Assembly (NCBI GenBank): GCA_023435505.1
Contig: JAEYRR010000281.1
Location: 1-13,737 of the forward strand
From: Bacillota bacterium
GTDB lineage: Bacteria; Bacillota; Clostridia; Lachnospirales; Lachnospiraceae
Direction of reading: 5' to 3'
Length of the DNA stretch: 13,737 nucleotides
The notes below the pieces were generated by a model, which saw only the letters and a program-made list of their open reading frames with translations, ran no database searches and had not been told where the DNA came from. Position 1 is the first letter of the stretch; each line of letters begins with the position of its first letter. This document shows, in pieces, positions 7,637-13,737 of this stretch. The translations under genes and the position numbers were made by a program.

Positions 7637-8926
7637 ATGAAAAAGGTTTTATCAATTGTACTTATTTTAACATTGTGTATGTCTTTATTAATGGGGTGTG
7701 GCTCTAACAAAAATGACAATCCTAAAGAGACTACAAAAGCTTCAGATAATACAAAGACTTCACCTGATGCGAGCAAACCTGCTGAAACAGAAGCTGCATC
7801 AACTGCTAAAGGAGATGTCACAATCTGGTACTACTGGGAAACAGAAGGACATCAAAAAGCTTTGAATCACATAATTGAGGAATTTAATGGTTCCCAAGAT
7901 GCAATAAAGGTAGAGGCTAAGTATGTTCCATTTGCAGATTTCAAAAAACAGTTATCTGTTGGAGCTTCTGCTAATGAATTGCCTGATATCGTTATTTTGG
8001 ACAATCCGGACCATGCATCCTACGCTGCAATGGGAATTTTTGCGGATATAACAAACAAATTTGATGTAAGTAGCTATTATCCAGGACCAGTAAATTCTTG
8101 TACATTAGATGGAAAACTCTATGGAGTTCCATTTGGAAGCAACTGTTTGTTATTATTCTATAATGAGGACATGCTTAAAGCAGCAAACGTTAAAGTTCCT
8201 ACTACTTGGGATGAACTTAAAACTGCAGCAAAAGCATGTACAACTGATAAGGTATCCGGTTTTGCACACAGTGCATTACAGAATGAAGAAGGAACCTTTA
8301 ACTTCCTTCCATGGGTATGGTCAACTGGAGCTAGTTCTTATGAAATCAATTCTGAGGGTGGAATTAAAGCGTTGAATCTTGAAAAAGATTTGGTTGAATC
8401 AGGCGCAATGACTGAGGAAGCGATAAACTGGACACAAGGTGATACAATGAATCAGTTTATTTCTGGTAACCTTGCAATGATGATCAATGGTACTTGGCAG
8501 ATACCAACCATGCGACAGGAAGCTCCAGACTTAAAATGGAATGTAGCACCTATTCCAATGGACAAAGAACAAGCATCTGGCCTTGGTGGAGAAAACTATG
8601 CTGTTATAGCTGGTGGAAATGAAGAAGCAGCAGTTAAATTCTTAGAGTATGCAACAAGTAATGAAACTTGTCTTTATATGATGAATGCAATGGGGTATAT
8701 ATCCTCCAATTCCAAGATAGCAGAAACACAGTTCAAAGGTGATGCTGTTTATCAAGCATTTGTTGATGAGATGCAGTATGCAAAAGCAAGAGGACCATTA
8801 GCAGATTGGCCAAAGATCTCTGATGCTATATCATTAGCATTCAATGAAGTAATTACAGGACAAAGTAGTGCTGAAGATGCTGCAAGTAAAGCGCAGGCTA
8901 CTATCGATTCTATATTAGGCAAATAA
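7637..8926 (+). CDS. Lipoprotein sugar-binding protein of the CUT1 ABC importer
   Basis: A 429-residue extracellular solute-binding protein (UgpB/MalE-like, COG1653 type) that would capture the oligosaccharide outside the membrane and deliver it to the permeases at 1919 and 2817. It has a lipoprotein signal peptide: charged MKK, a hydrophobic core, then the lipobox LLMGC with lipid-anchored C21. A low-complexity linker rich in T, S, K, A and E (about 22-58) leads into the binding domain, which starts near VTIWYYWETEG (61-71). WDELKTAAKAC and the WNVAPIPMDKEQASGLGGENYAV region are typical of the family. AAAGGAGG (7622-7629) gives a strong ribosome site seven bases before ATG. The gene stands apart from the permeases with its own likely promoter and a strong hairpin after it, consistent with higher expression. 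Ligand is not determinable from sequence. Confidence 0.95.
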   Translation: MKKVLSIVLILTLCMSLLMGCGSNKNDNPKETTKASDNTKTSPDASKPAETEAASTAKGDVTIWYYWETEGHQKALNHIIEEFNGSQDAIKVEAKYVPFADFKKQLSVGASANELPDIVILDNPDHASYAAMGIFADITNKFDVSSYYPGPVNSCTLDGKLYGVPFGSNCLLLFYNEDMLKAANVKVPTTWDELKTAAKACTTDKVSGFAHSALQNEEGTFNFLPWVWSTGASSYEINSEGGIKALNLEKDLVESGAMTEEAINWTQGDTMNQFISGNLAMMINGTWQIPTMRQEAPDLKWNVAPIPMDKEQASGLGGENYAVIAGGNEEAAVKFLEYATSNETCLYMMNAMGYISSNSKIAETQFKGDAVYQAFVDEMQYAKARGPLADWPKISDAISLAFNEVITGQSSAEDAASKAQATIDSILGK

Positions 8927-8955
8927 TAAATGATACAGTAAAAGTATATACAATT

Positions 8956-8995
8956 AAAGAGACGGGGAGAGGAGTAATCCTCTCCCCGTCTCTTT
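8956..8995 (+). terminator. 18-bp perfect hairpin after the binding-protein gene
   Basis: Bases 8956-8973 pair perfectly with 8978-8995 around a GTAA loop (GUAA in RNA, a GNRA tetraloop). The stem includes GACGGGGAGAGGA on its left arm. The Ts at 8993-8995 are part of the stem and the sequence continues ACACT, so a proper T tract is missing. It may be a partial terminator or a 3' stabiliser of the binding-protein transcript, with some read-through into the downstream GH127 gene. Confidence 0.72.
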
Positions 8996-9049
8996 ACACT
9001 AGTAGATATGCATCGTCAATGACGAAGTTATGAGTTGAGGTATAATAGA

Positions 9050-11023
9050 ATGAATATAAATATGAATAATAATTGTTTTCTTATAAAAGATAGATTCTGG
9101 TCTCGCTATAGACAACTTGTAAGACAGGAAATGATACCGTATCAATGGGGAGTATTAAATGATGCCATTGATGTTCATATTGAGAAGGAGCGTAATGATG
9201 CTTCCATACCTAATGAGAAAAGTCATGCAATAGAAAATTTTAAGATCGCAGCGGGTATAAGTAAAGGAGAGCATTACGGTTGGGTTTTCCAGGATAGTGA
9301 TGTCTATAAATGGCTTGAAGCAGTAGCATATAGTCTAAAGGAAGAGATGGATCAGGAGCTTAAAAAACTAGCCGATGAAGTCGTTGATTTGATATCGTTA
9401 GCCCAAGAAAAGGATGGATATGTAAATACGTATTTCTCAATAAAGGCTCCTTTAAGAAGATTCAAACAACTAGGTGAGAGCCATGAGTTATACTGTGCAG
9501 GCCATTTTTTAGAGGCAGCAGTTGCTTATTATGAGACAACAGGAAACAAAAAAGTATTGGACGTAGCTTGTCGGTTTGCTGACTGCATAGACAGAAACTT
9601 TGGCCCAGAGGAAGGCAAGATTCATGGATGTGATGGACATGAGGAAATTGAGATAGGGTTAATGTGTTTATATCATCTAACCCACGTGGAACGATATTTG
9701 CATTTATGTGAATATTTTCTTAATATCCGGGGCACAGATAAAGATTTTTTCAGAAAGCAGAGAGCAGAGGATACGGATAAACATTCATTACTTGATGGAA
9801 TGGATCAGTGGCCGGATACCTATTATCAGATACATAAACCAGTGACATTGCAAGACAGTGCAGAAGGTCATGCTGTACGACTTGTATATTTATGTACAGC
9901 CATGGCTGATGTGGCTGCATCGACAAAGAATGAAAAGCTTCTCGATTCTTGTAAGAAGATATGGCGGAATATAGTTGACAAGAGGATGTATATTACAGGT
10001 GGTATTGGTTCTACTGTACTTGGTGAATCATTTACTCTCGATTATGATTTGCCCAATGATACCATGTATTGCGAAACCTGTGCCGCTATAGGACTGGTAT
10101 TTTATGCATATCAAATGCTAAGAAATGAATCAAAAGGAGAATATGGAGATATTATGGAGCGTAGCCTTTATAATACCATATTATCAGGTATGTCTCTGGA
10201 CGGAAAACATTTCTTTTATGTAAATCCACTGGAAGCAGTACCGGAAAAGTCTAAGAAGGACCCAGGAAAAAGCCATGTGAAATGCAGTCGCCCGGAGTGG
10301 CTAGGATGTGCTTGCTGTCCACCTAATTTGGCAAGATTACTGACGTCCATAGAGCGCTATATTTATACTGTGAAAGAGAGAGAGATACTGATTAACCTGT
10401 ATATAGGTTCCATAGCGACATTACATATAGAGGACAAAGTACTGGAGATCTCTCAGGAGTCAGAGTATGTTAGCAACGGAAATGTTTTATTAAAATGCAG
10501 AGGTAATCTGGAGAATCCTATAACATTAGGAATGCGGATACCGTATTGGGCTGAAGATGTGAAAGCTTATATGAATGGAAAAGAATATGTTGTTGAGAAG
10601 AATAATGGTTTCTGGTTTGTATCCGGATGTTTTAATGAGGATGTCATTGAATTACGCTTTAATGATGTGGTTAGAAGATGGTATGCTAACCCTAAGGTTT
10701 CTGAAGATATTGGAAAGGTAGCAATCTCTCGAGGTCCCTTTGTTTTCTGCATGGAAGGAATGGATAACGGGGATGATCTACATCAATTATATATTTCAAA
10801 AGATGCTCAGTTTAGCTATGATTGGGACGATGTGACCCTTGGTGGTATTGGTACAATTACAGCGGAAGCTGAAAGACTTAGTTGGGAGGAATCAGACAAT
10901 TCTCTTTACAGAGCTGATGTTAAGAATTGGTGTAGAAAGAAACAAAAGGTGAAATGGATTCCTTATTATGCGTGGGCAAATCGTGGTGAAACAGAAATGT
11001 CTGTATGGGTAAAGGAAAAGTGA
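9050..11023 (+). CDS. Glycoside hydrolase family 127 (DUF1680), probable beta-L-arabinofuranosidase
   Basis: A 657-residue cytoplasmic enzyme (no signal peptide) of the GH127 type, expected to release terminal beta-L-arabinofuranose from imported oligosaccharides. Its length matches characterised HypBA1 of Bifidobacterium longum (about 658). The Zn/Cys catalytic set is present: ETC (E342, C344) and CACCPPN (C422, C423), in register with HypBA1 E338, C340, C417 (nucleophile) and C418. The N-terminal FWSRYRQLVRQEMIPYQW motif is also family-typical. A TTG at 9035 could extend the frame by five codons, but GAGG (9037-9040) sits nine bases before ATG 9050, so the ATG is preferred. No convincing promoter is visible; it may be expressed by read-through past the hairpin at 8956. 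Other activities occur among DUF1680 relatives, so the substrate is likely rather than proven. Confidence 0.9.
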   Translation: MNINMNNNCFLIKDRFWSRYRQLVRQEMIPYQWGVLNDAIDVHIEKERNDASIPNEKSHAIENFKIAAGISKGEHYGWVFQDSDVYKWLEAVAYSLKEEMDQELKKLADEVVDLISLAQEKDGYVNTYFSIKAPLRRFKQLGESHELYCAGHFLEAAVAYYETTGNKKVLDVACRFADCIDRNFGPEEGKIHGCDGHEEIEIGLMCLYHLTHVERYLHLCEYFLNIRGTDKDFFRKQRAEDTDKHSLLDGMDQWPDTYYQIHKPVTLQDSAEGHAVRLVYLCTAMADVAASTKNEKLLDSCKKIWRNIVDKRMYITGGIGSTVLGESFTLDYDLPNDTMYCETCAAIGLVFYAYQMLRNESKGEYGDIMERSLYNTILSGMSLDGKHFFYVNPLEAVPEKSKKDPGKSHVKCSRPEWLGCACCPPNLARLLTSIERYIYTVKEREILINLYIGSIATLHIEDKVLEISQESEYVSNGNVLLKCRGNLENPITLGMRIPYWAEDVKAYMNGKEYVVEKNNGFWFVSGCFNEDVIELRFNDVVRRWYANPKVSEDIGKVAISRGPFVFCMEGMDNGDDLHQLYISKDAQFSYDWDDVTLGGIGTITAEAERLSWEESDNSLYRADVKNWCRKKQKVKWIPYYAWANRGETEMSVWVKEK

Positions 11024-11030
11024 TATGCAG

Positions 11031-11060
11031 TTGCAAGATACTTATTTATTTTATTATAAT
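11031..11060 (+). promoter_or_regulatory. Promoter of nrdG-dut
   Basis: TTGCAA (11031-11036) and TATAAT (11055-11060) are spaced by 18 bases, eight bases after the GH127 stop. A second TATAAT (11067-11072) lies downstream and could be used instead. The leader contains an inverted repeat, TGCAATG (11079-11085) with CATTGCA (11097-11103). No clear NrdR box pair is seen. Confidence 0.55.
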
Positions 11061-11122
11061 ATTGTGTATAATAGAGGTTGCAATGGTTGTAAAGCACATT
11101 GCATTTGACTGGAGATAAAACA

Positions 11123-11653
11123 ATGAATTATGCAGATATTAAGCAGTTTGATGTAGCAAATGGCCCTGGGGTCCGAATCTCTCTATTTGTCAGTGGCTGT
11201 ACCCATCGGTGTGAGGGTTGTTTTAACCAGGTGGCGTGGGACTTTAATTATGGGACTCCCTTTACAGAAGAAACCATAGAACAGATTCTTGAATTCTTGA
11301 AGCCGGATTTTATTGCAGGGCTGACTCTGTTAGGTGGAGAACCTTTTGAACCGGTGAACCAGAAAGCGTTACTTCCTCTGGTAAAGCGAGTGAGAGAACT
11401 CTATCCAAATAAAAATATCTGGTGCTATACGGGGTATGATTTTGAAAAGGACATTTTAGGTGTGATGGTTGGGACCTATGCTGAAACCATGGAACTTTTG
11501 CAACATCTGGATGTTTTGGTAGACGGAGAATTTGTTTTAGAGAAAAAAGATCTGGGCTTACGCTTTAGAGGCTCATCAAACCAGAGGATTATAAAAGTAC
11601 CAGCGTCTCTTAAAGAGAACAGGGTAGTTCTTTGGGAAGGTATGAACGTATAA
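11123..11653 (+). CDS. nrdG: Anaerobic ribonucleoside-triphosphate reductase activating protein
   Basis: A 176-residue radical SAM activase that installs the glycyl radical on the class III ribonucleotide reductase NrdD, allowing dNTP synthesis without oxygen. The 4Fe-4S/SAM motif is C26-X3-C30-X2-C33 (CTHRCEGC), followed by the GGEP motif (71-74). MNYADIKQFDVANGPGVR is the usual NrdG opening. An upstream in-frame TTG at 11099 would add eight residues, but TGGAG (11110-11114) positioned eight bases before ATG 11123 supports the shorter form. It is followed by dut after 22 bases, a sensible nucleotide-metabolism pair. Its partner nrdD, commonly adjacent, is not in this window; the sugar cluster occupies the upstream side. 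Confidence 0.93.
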   Translation: MNYADIKQFDVANGPGVRISLFVSGCTHRCEGCFNQVAWDFNYGTPFTEETIEQILEFLKPDFIAGLTLLGGEPFEPVNQKALLPLVKRVRELYPNKNIWCYTGYDFEKDILGVMVGTYAETMELLQHLDVLVDGEFVLEKKDLGLRFRGSSNQRIIKVPASLKENRVVLWEGMNV

Positions 11654-11675
11654 AATATAAAAGGATGGTCAAACA

Positions 11676-12113
11676 ATGAAGATTAATATTAAGAAACTGA
11701 ACGAGAAAGCAATGTTACCTTCAAGAGGGAGTGAACAGGCAGCCGGTTGGGATCTATATTCTAACAATGAGGAAGCTGTAACAATTGAAGCCCATGCTAC
11801 AGTAATGATTGGAACCGGTTTATCTATGGCGATTCCTGATGGCTATTTTGGTGCAATCTATGCTCGAAGCGGGTTGGCTACCAAGCAAGGCTTAAGACCT
11901 GCTAACTGCGTTGGAGTGGTGGACAGCGATTATAGAGGAGAGATTATAGTATCTCTTCACAATGATACCAATGAAACAAAGACTGTAAATCCTCATGAGA
12001 GAATTGCTCAGTTAGTGGTTATGCCTTATTTGGCTGTAGAATTTAAGGAAATCGATGATTTAGATGAAACAACAAGAGGTGAAAATGGGTTCGGTTCTAC
12101 AGGACTTAAATAA
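11676..12113 (+). CDS. dut: dUTP diphosphatase (dUTPase)
   Basis: A 145-residue trimeric-type dUTPase that hydrolyses dUTP to dUMP and pyrophosphate, keeping uracil out of DNA and supplying the dTMP precursor. All five family motifs are visible in order: AGWDLYS (23-29), ARSGLA (63-68), GVVDSDYRGEI (80-90, with D83 and Y86 at the catalytic and uracil-contact positions), ERIAQLV (108-114) and the glycine-rich C-terminal RGENGFGSTG (134-143). Length is normal. AAGGATGG (11661-11668) precedes the ATG by seven bases. It is likely co-transcribed with nrdG and ends at the terminator at 12141. Confidence 0.96.
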   Translation: MKINIKKLNEKAMLPSRGSEQAAGWDLYSNNEEAVTIEAHATVMIGTGLSMAIPDGYFGAIYARSGLATKQGLRPANCVGVVDSDYRGEIIVSLHNDTNETKTVNPHERIAQLVVMPYLAVEFKEIDDLDETTRGENGFGSTGLK

Positions 12114-12140
12114 CCGATTAAAGCATTTGAAAAATATATC

Positions 12141-12184
12141 AGGCAATTCCAGTGTATCATATGCTCTGGAATTGCCTATTTTTT
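12141..12184 (+). terminator. Intrinsic terminator of nrdG-dut
   Basis: A 12-bp perfect stem (AGGCAATTCCAG at 12141-12152 with CTGGAATTGCCT at 12166-12177) has a 13-base loop and is followed by A and six Ts (12179-12184). It lies 28 bases after the dut stop. Confidence 0.9.
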
Positions 12185-12200
12185 AGAAAATATGATACGA

Positions 12201-12231
12201 TTGTTAACTTATAAGATAATCAAGTTGACAA
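12201..12231 (+). promoter_or_regulatory. BirA (biotin repressor) operator of bioY
   Basis: TTGTTAAC (12201-12208) and GTTGACAA (12224-12231) form an inverted repeat separated by 15 bases with one mismatch. This fits the known BirA operator form in Firmicutes (TTGTTAAC half-sites with a spacer of about 14-16). The right half-site contains the -35 box TTGACA, so bound BirA would block the polymerase. The gene behind it is the biotin transporter component, as expected. BirA itself is not in the window. Confidence 0.8.
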
Positions 12232-12252
12232 TAGACTACTGAGTGTTATAAT
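12225..12252 (+). promoter_or_regulatory. Promoter of bioY
   Basis: Consensus TTGACA (12225-12230), a 16-base spacer, and TATAAT (12247-12252) with an extended -10 TG (12244-12245). Transcription would begin near 12259, giving a leader of about 44 bases. This is a strong promoter kept in check by the overlapping BirA-like operator. Confidence 0.85.
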
Positions 12253-12302
12253 GATAAGGAAAACGATGATACTTATATAGGATACATACTTTGGAGGCTT
12301 AC

Positions 12303-12854
12303 ATGAAAAGAAATAGTACCATAACTATTGTTTTGATTGGGTTATTTGCTGCAATTTTATCCATCTTTGCGCCGATTGCAATTGCTCTGCCATTTACCGC
12401 AGTACCAATCTCTCTTGCCACCTTCGCGGTGTATCTCTGTGGTGCTGTCTTAGGACCGTATCTGGGAACGGTAAGTGTAGCAATTTATTTACTATTAGGC
12501 TTGGTAGGAGTGCCAGTTTTTTCTGGATACACTGCCGGAGTACAGAAGCTTGTTGGACCTACAGGAGGATACATCATAGGCTATCTGTTTATGGCCTTCT
12601 TTACCGGGTATGCAGTGAGGAAGTTCCCTAAAAAGTATTTGGGTTATCCAATAGGAATGGTAATAGGTACAATTGCCTGTTATTTTGTTGGAACAGGCTG
12701 GTTTATGTGGGTAAGTGGAACGAAGCTATCAGCTGCCATGAGCATGTGTGTATATCCTTTTATTCCAGGAGATATTATTAAGATGGTTGCAGCCATTGCA
12801 CTGGCATATCCCCTTAACCATGCCTTGCGAGGGCAACTAGTCAGAGAAGCTTAA
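12303..12854 (+). CDS. bioY: Biotin transporter substrate-binding component BioY
   Basis: A 183-residue integral membrane protein, the substrate-specific S component of a biotin ECF transporter. It has about six hydrophobic segments and the BioY signatures GLVGVPVFSG (66-75), GPTGGYIIG (85-93) and PFIPGDIIK (152-160). The reading frame can be extended to a TTG at 12291, but that codon abuts the GGAGG ribosome site (12293-12297), which is ideally placed for ATG 12303. No ECF ATPase or EcfT gene is adjacent, so it probably uses a shared energising module. Regulation by biotin through BirA is supported by the operator at 12201. Confidence 0.94.
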   Translation: MKRNSTITIVLIGLFAAILSIFAPIAIALPFTAVPISLATFAVYLCGAVLGPYLGTVSVAIYLLLGLVGVPVFSGYTAGVQKLVGPTGGYIIGYLFMAFFTGYAVRKFPKKYLGYPIGMVIGTIACYFVGTGWFMWVSGTKLSAAMSMCVYPFIPGDIIKMVAAIALAYPLNHALRGQLVREA

Positions 12855-12864
12855 AAGGAGCTGT

Positions 12865-12893
12865 TTGTTAATTGCCATTTTCTGTGTTATAAT
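12865..12893 (+). promoter_or_regulatory. Promoter of the downstream membrane protein gene
   Basis: TTGTTA (12865-12870), a 17-base spacer and TATAAT (12888-12893) with extended -10 TG (12885-12886). It starts only 10 bases after the bioY stop. Transcription would begin around 12900, at the start of a structured leader. Confidence 0.65.
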
Positions 12894-12895
12894 GA

Positions 12896-12952
12896 ACGTG
12901 AACATATGATTCACGTATGAGGATGTCTCGTTAAAGCGTGGCATCTCTTTTT
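12896..12952 (+). terminator. Structured leader with a possible attenuator terminator
   Basis: Two stem-loops follow the promoter. The first pairs ACGTGAA (12896-12902) with TTCACGT (12910-12916). The second pairs GATGTC (12922-12927) with GGCATC (12940-12945, one G-T pair), plus CG/CG (12929-12930 with 12937-12938), and is followed by TCTTTTT (12946-12952). The second resembles a weak rho-independent terminator placed before the ribosome site of the next gene. It could end bioY transcripts, attenuate the new transcript, or both. It matches no riboswitch class that I recognise. Confidence 0.5.
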
Positions 12953-12971
12953 ATTTAAAGGGAGGTTAATA

Positions 12972-13737
12972 ATGCAAAAGAATGAAAAAGTTTATATACG
13001 GTTTCTGTTTTATACAGTAACAGTATTCTGGATGGAGCTAATCAATCAGCTGTTTACATATAAAAACCTATCTTGGCATGTTGCTTTTATATTCCTATTT
13101 TCTATGGGATTAGGGTCTATTTTTACCTTATTAACAGGGTTGTTTCCAAGGAAAATGAATAAAGCTCTCTCGTATATCCTTACAATTCTGACGTTTCTCT
13201 TTTATGCTACCGAGCTGGTATATCAGAGTCTATTTAAAGTTCCTCTACTTTGGGGAGTGGCAGCTGGTGCAGCAGATGATGCTACTGCATACTGGAAAGA
13301 GGGGGTAGAGCAGATTGTTAAAAACCTTCCGGCACTATGTCTAATGTTATTGCCTATTATTGCGTTAATCATACTAAGTAAAAAATACTTCCGCTTTAAG
13401 AGAAGGTCTTGGAAGCTTTCCGGTGGGCTACTTTTACTGTGCATAGTGCTTCAGCTATTTCCGGTATTATTGATTCGCCTTGGTGGAAAAGAATCCGTAG
13501 TCTATGTCAATTACTACGAGATGAATGACCAGACGGTAGCAGCGCGGACTCTGGGCATGTACACCACTTTTCGTCGGGACTTACAAGGAGTTGGAATGGT
13601 GGGAGATGATCTTTCTGACTTACTTCCTACTACAAAAAAGGAGACACCTAAACCTTCCCCGGGGGAGGAGAATAACAATAAACCAAAAGTTAGTACGTCT
13701 CCTCAGACCAGTGGCACTCCAGAGCCCACAGTCGCAC
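12972..13737 (+). CDS. Membrane protein, N-terminal part; probable LTA-synthase-like sulfatase (runs off the window)
   Basis: An open frame of 255 codons with no stop before the window edge. ATG follows GGGAGG (12960-12965) at good spacing. Five hydrophobic segments are visible (about 9-28, 35-57, 65-86, 119-136, 149-169), then an extracytoplasmic stretch with YYEMNDQTVAARTLGMYTTF (181-200) and RRDLQG. From about residue 220 it becomes a K/P/T/S/E-rich linker. Five membrane segments followed by an extracellular domain, and a segment like the one before the catalytic domain of LtaS-type enzymes, suggest a phosphoglycerol or related transferase of the alkaline-phosphatase-like sulfatase superfamily. 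The catalytic domain (metal-binding E, T, D, H residues) would lie beyond the edge, so this assignment is probable, not proven. Confidence 0.68.
   Translation, partial: MQKNEKVYIRFLFYTVTVFWMELINQLFTYKNLSWHVAFIFLFSMGLGSIFTLLTGLFPRKMNKALSYILTILTFLFYATELVYQSLFKVPLLWGVAAGAADDATAYWKEGVEQIVKNLPALCLMLLPIIALIILSKKYFRFKRRSWKLSGGLLLLCIVLQLFPVLLIRLGGKESVVYVNYYEMNDQTVAARTLGMYTTFRRDLQGVGMVGDDLSDLLPTTKKETPKPSPGEENNNKPKVSTSPQTSGTPEPTVA

Noticed and set aside
8109..8375. 88-codon + strand frame inside the binding-protein gene
   Set aside because: It lies wholly within the intact binding-protein gene in another frame and resembles no family.
9019..9046. ATGACG (9019-9024) and TATAAT (9041-9046) as a promoter for GH127
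   Set aside because: Transcription would start at or after the preferred ATG at 9050 and would exclude its GAGG ribosome site, so it cannot readily drive the full-length protein.
11051..11075. NrdR box in front of nrdG
   Set aside because: The AT-rich sequence shows no tandem pair of NrdR-like palindromes at the expected spacing; it is better read as one or two -10 boxes.
13223..13444. 73-codon - strand frame near the right edge
   Set aside because: It is antisense to the well-supported membrane protein frame starting at 12972, which continues past the edge.
1..13737. CRISPR arrays, tRNA or rRNA genes, insertion sequences, phage or attachment sites
   Set aside because: No direct repeat array, tRNA-like cloverleaf, rRNA segment, transposase or integrase was seen on either strand.

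Overview
The window looks like chromosomal DNA from an AT-rich anaerobic Firmicute, most likely a plant-glycan-using member of the Lachnospiraceae or a related clostridial group. The signs are an oxygen-sensitive class III ribonucleotide reductase activase (NrdG), a YesM/YesN two-component pair controlling a CUT1 sugar ABC transporter, strong AAGGAGG-type ribosome binding sites with some TTG/GTG starts, a lipoprotein sugar-binding protein, and BioY with a BirA-type operator. Genus and species cannot be fixed from the sequence alone.

Positions 1-293 hold the terminator of an unseen upstream gene and the promoter and leader of the first gene. Positions 294-11023 form one carbohydrate-use cluster, all on the + strand: a YesN-type AraC-family response regulator, two CUT1 permeases overlapping by 8 bases, a GH31 glycosidase, a YesM-type sensor kinase, a lipoprotein solute-binding protein, and a GH127-type (DUF1680) glycosidase with the complete Zn/Cys catalytic signature. 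No transporter ATPase is present, so a shared MsmK/MsiK-type ATPase elsewhere probably energises the importer. Neither glycosidase has a signal peptide. The system therefore appears to import an oligosaccharide and trim it in the cytoplasm, with the kinase sensing something outside the cell. Combining a GH31 enzyme with a probable beta-L-arabinofuranosidase suggests an arabinofuranose-containing plant oligosaccharide, possibly an arabinosylated xyloglucan fragment, but this is inference.

The permease/GH31 operon and the separate binding-protein gene share a T-rich element of about 42 bp (31 of 42 identical) just upstream of their likely promoters. It is the best candidate for the binding site of the cluster's own response regulator and is the main unexplained signal in the window. 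Two strong intergenic hairpins, ahead of the kinase gene and ahead of the GH127 gene, may tune the relative expression of the segments.

From 11024 onward the content is housekeeping: nrdG and dut (nucleotide metabolism, probably co-transcribed, with a clear terminator), then bioY (biotin uptake) behind a near-consensus promoter overlapped by a BirA-like operator, then the 5' part of a multi-spanning membrane protein that runs off the window and resembles the N-terminus of lipoteichoic-acid-synthase-like sulfatases, preceded by its own promoter and a possible leader terminator.
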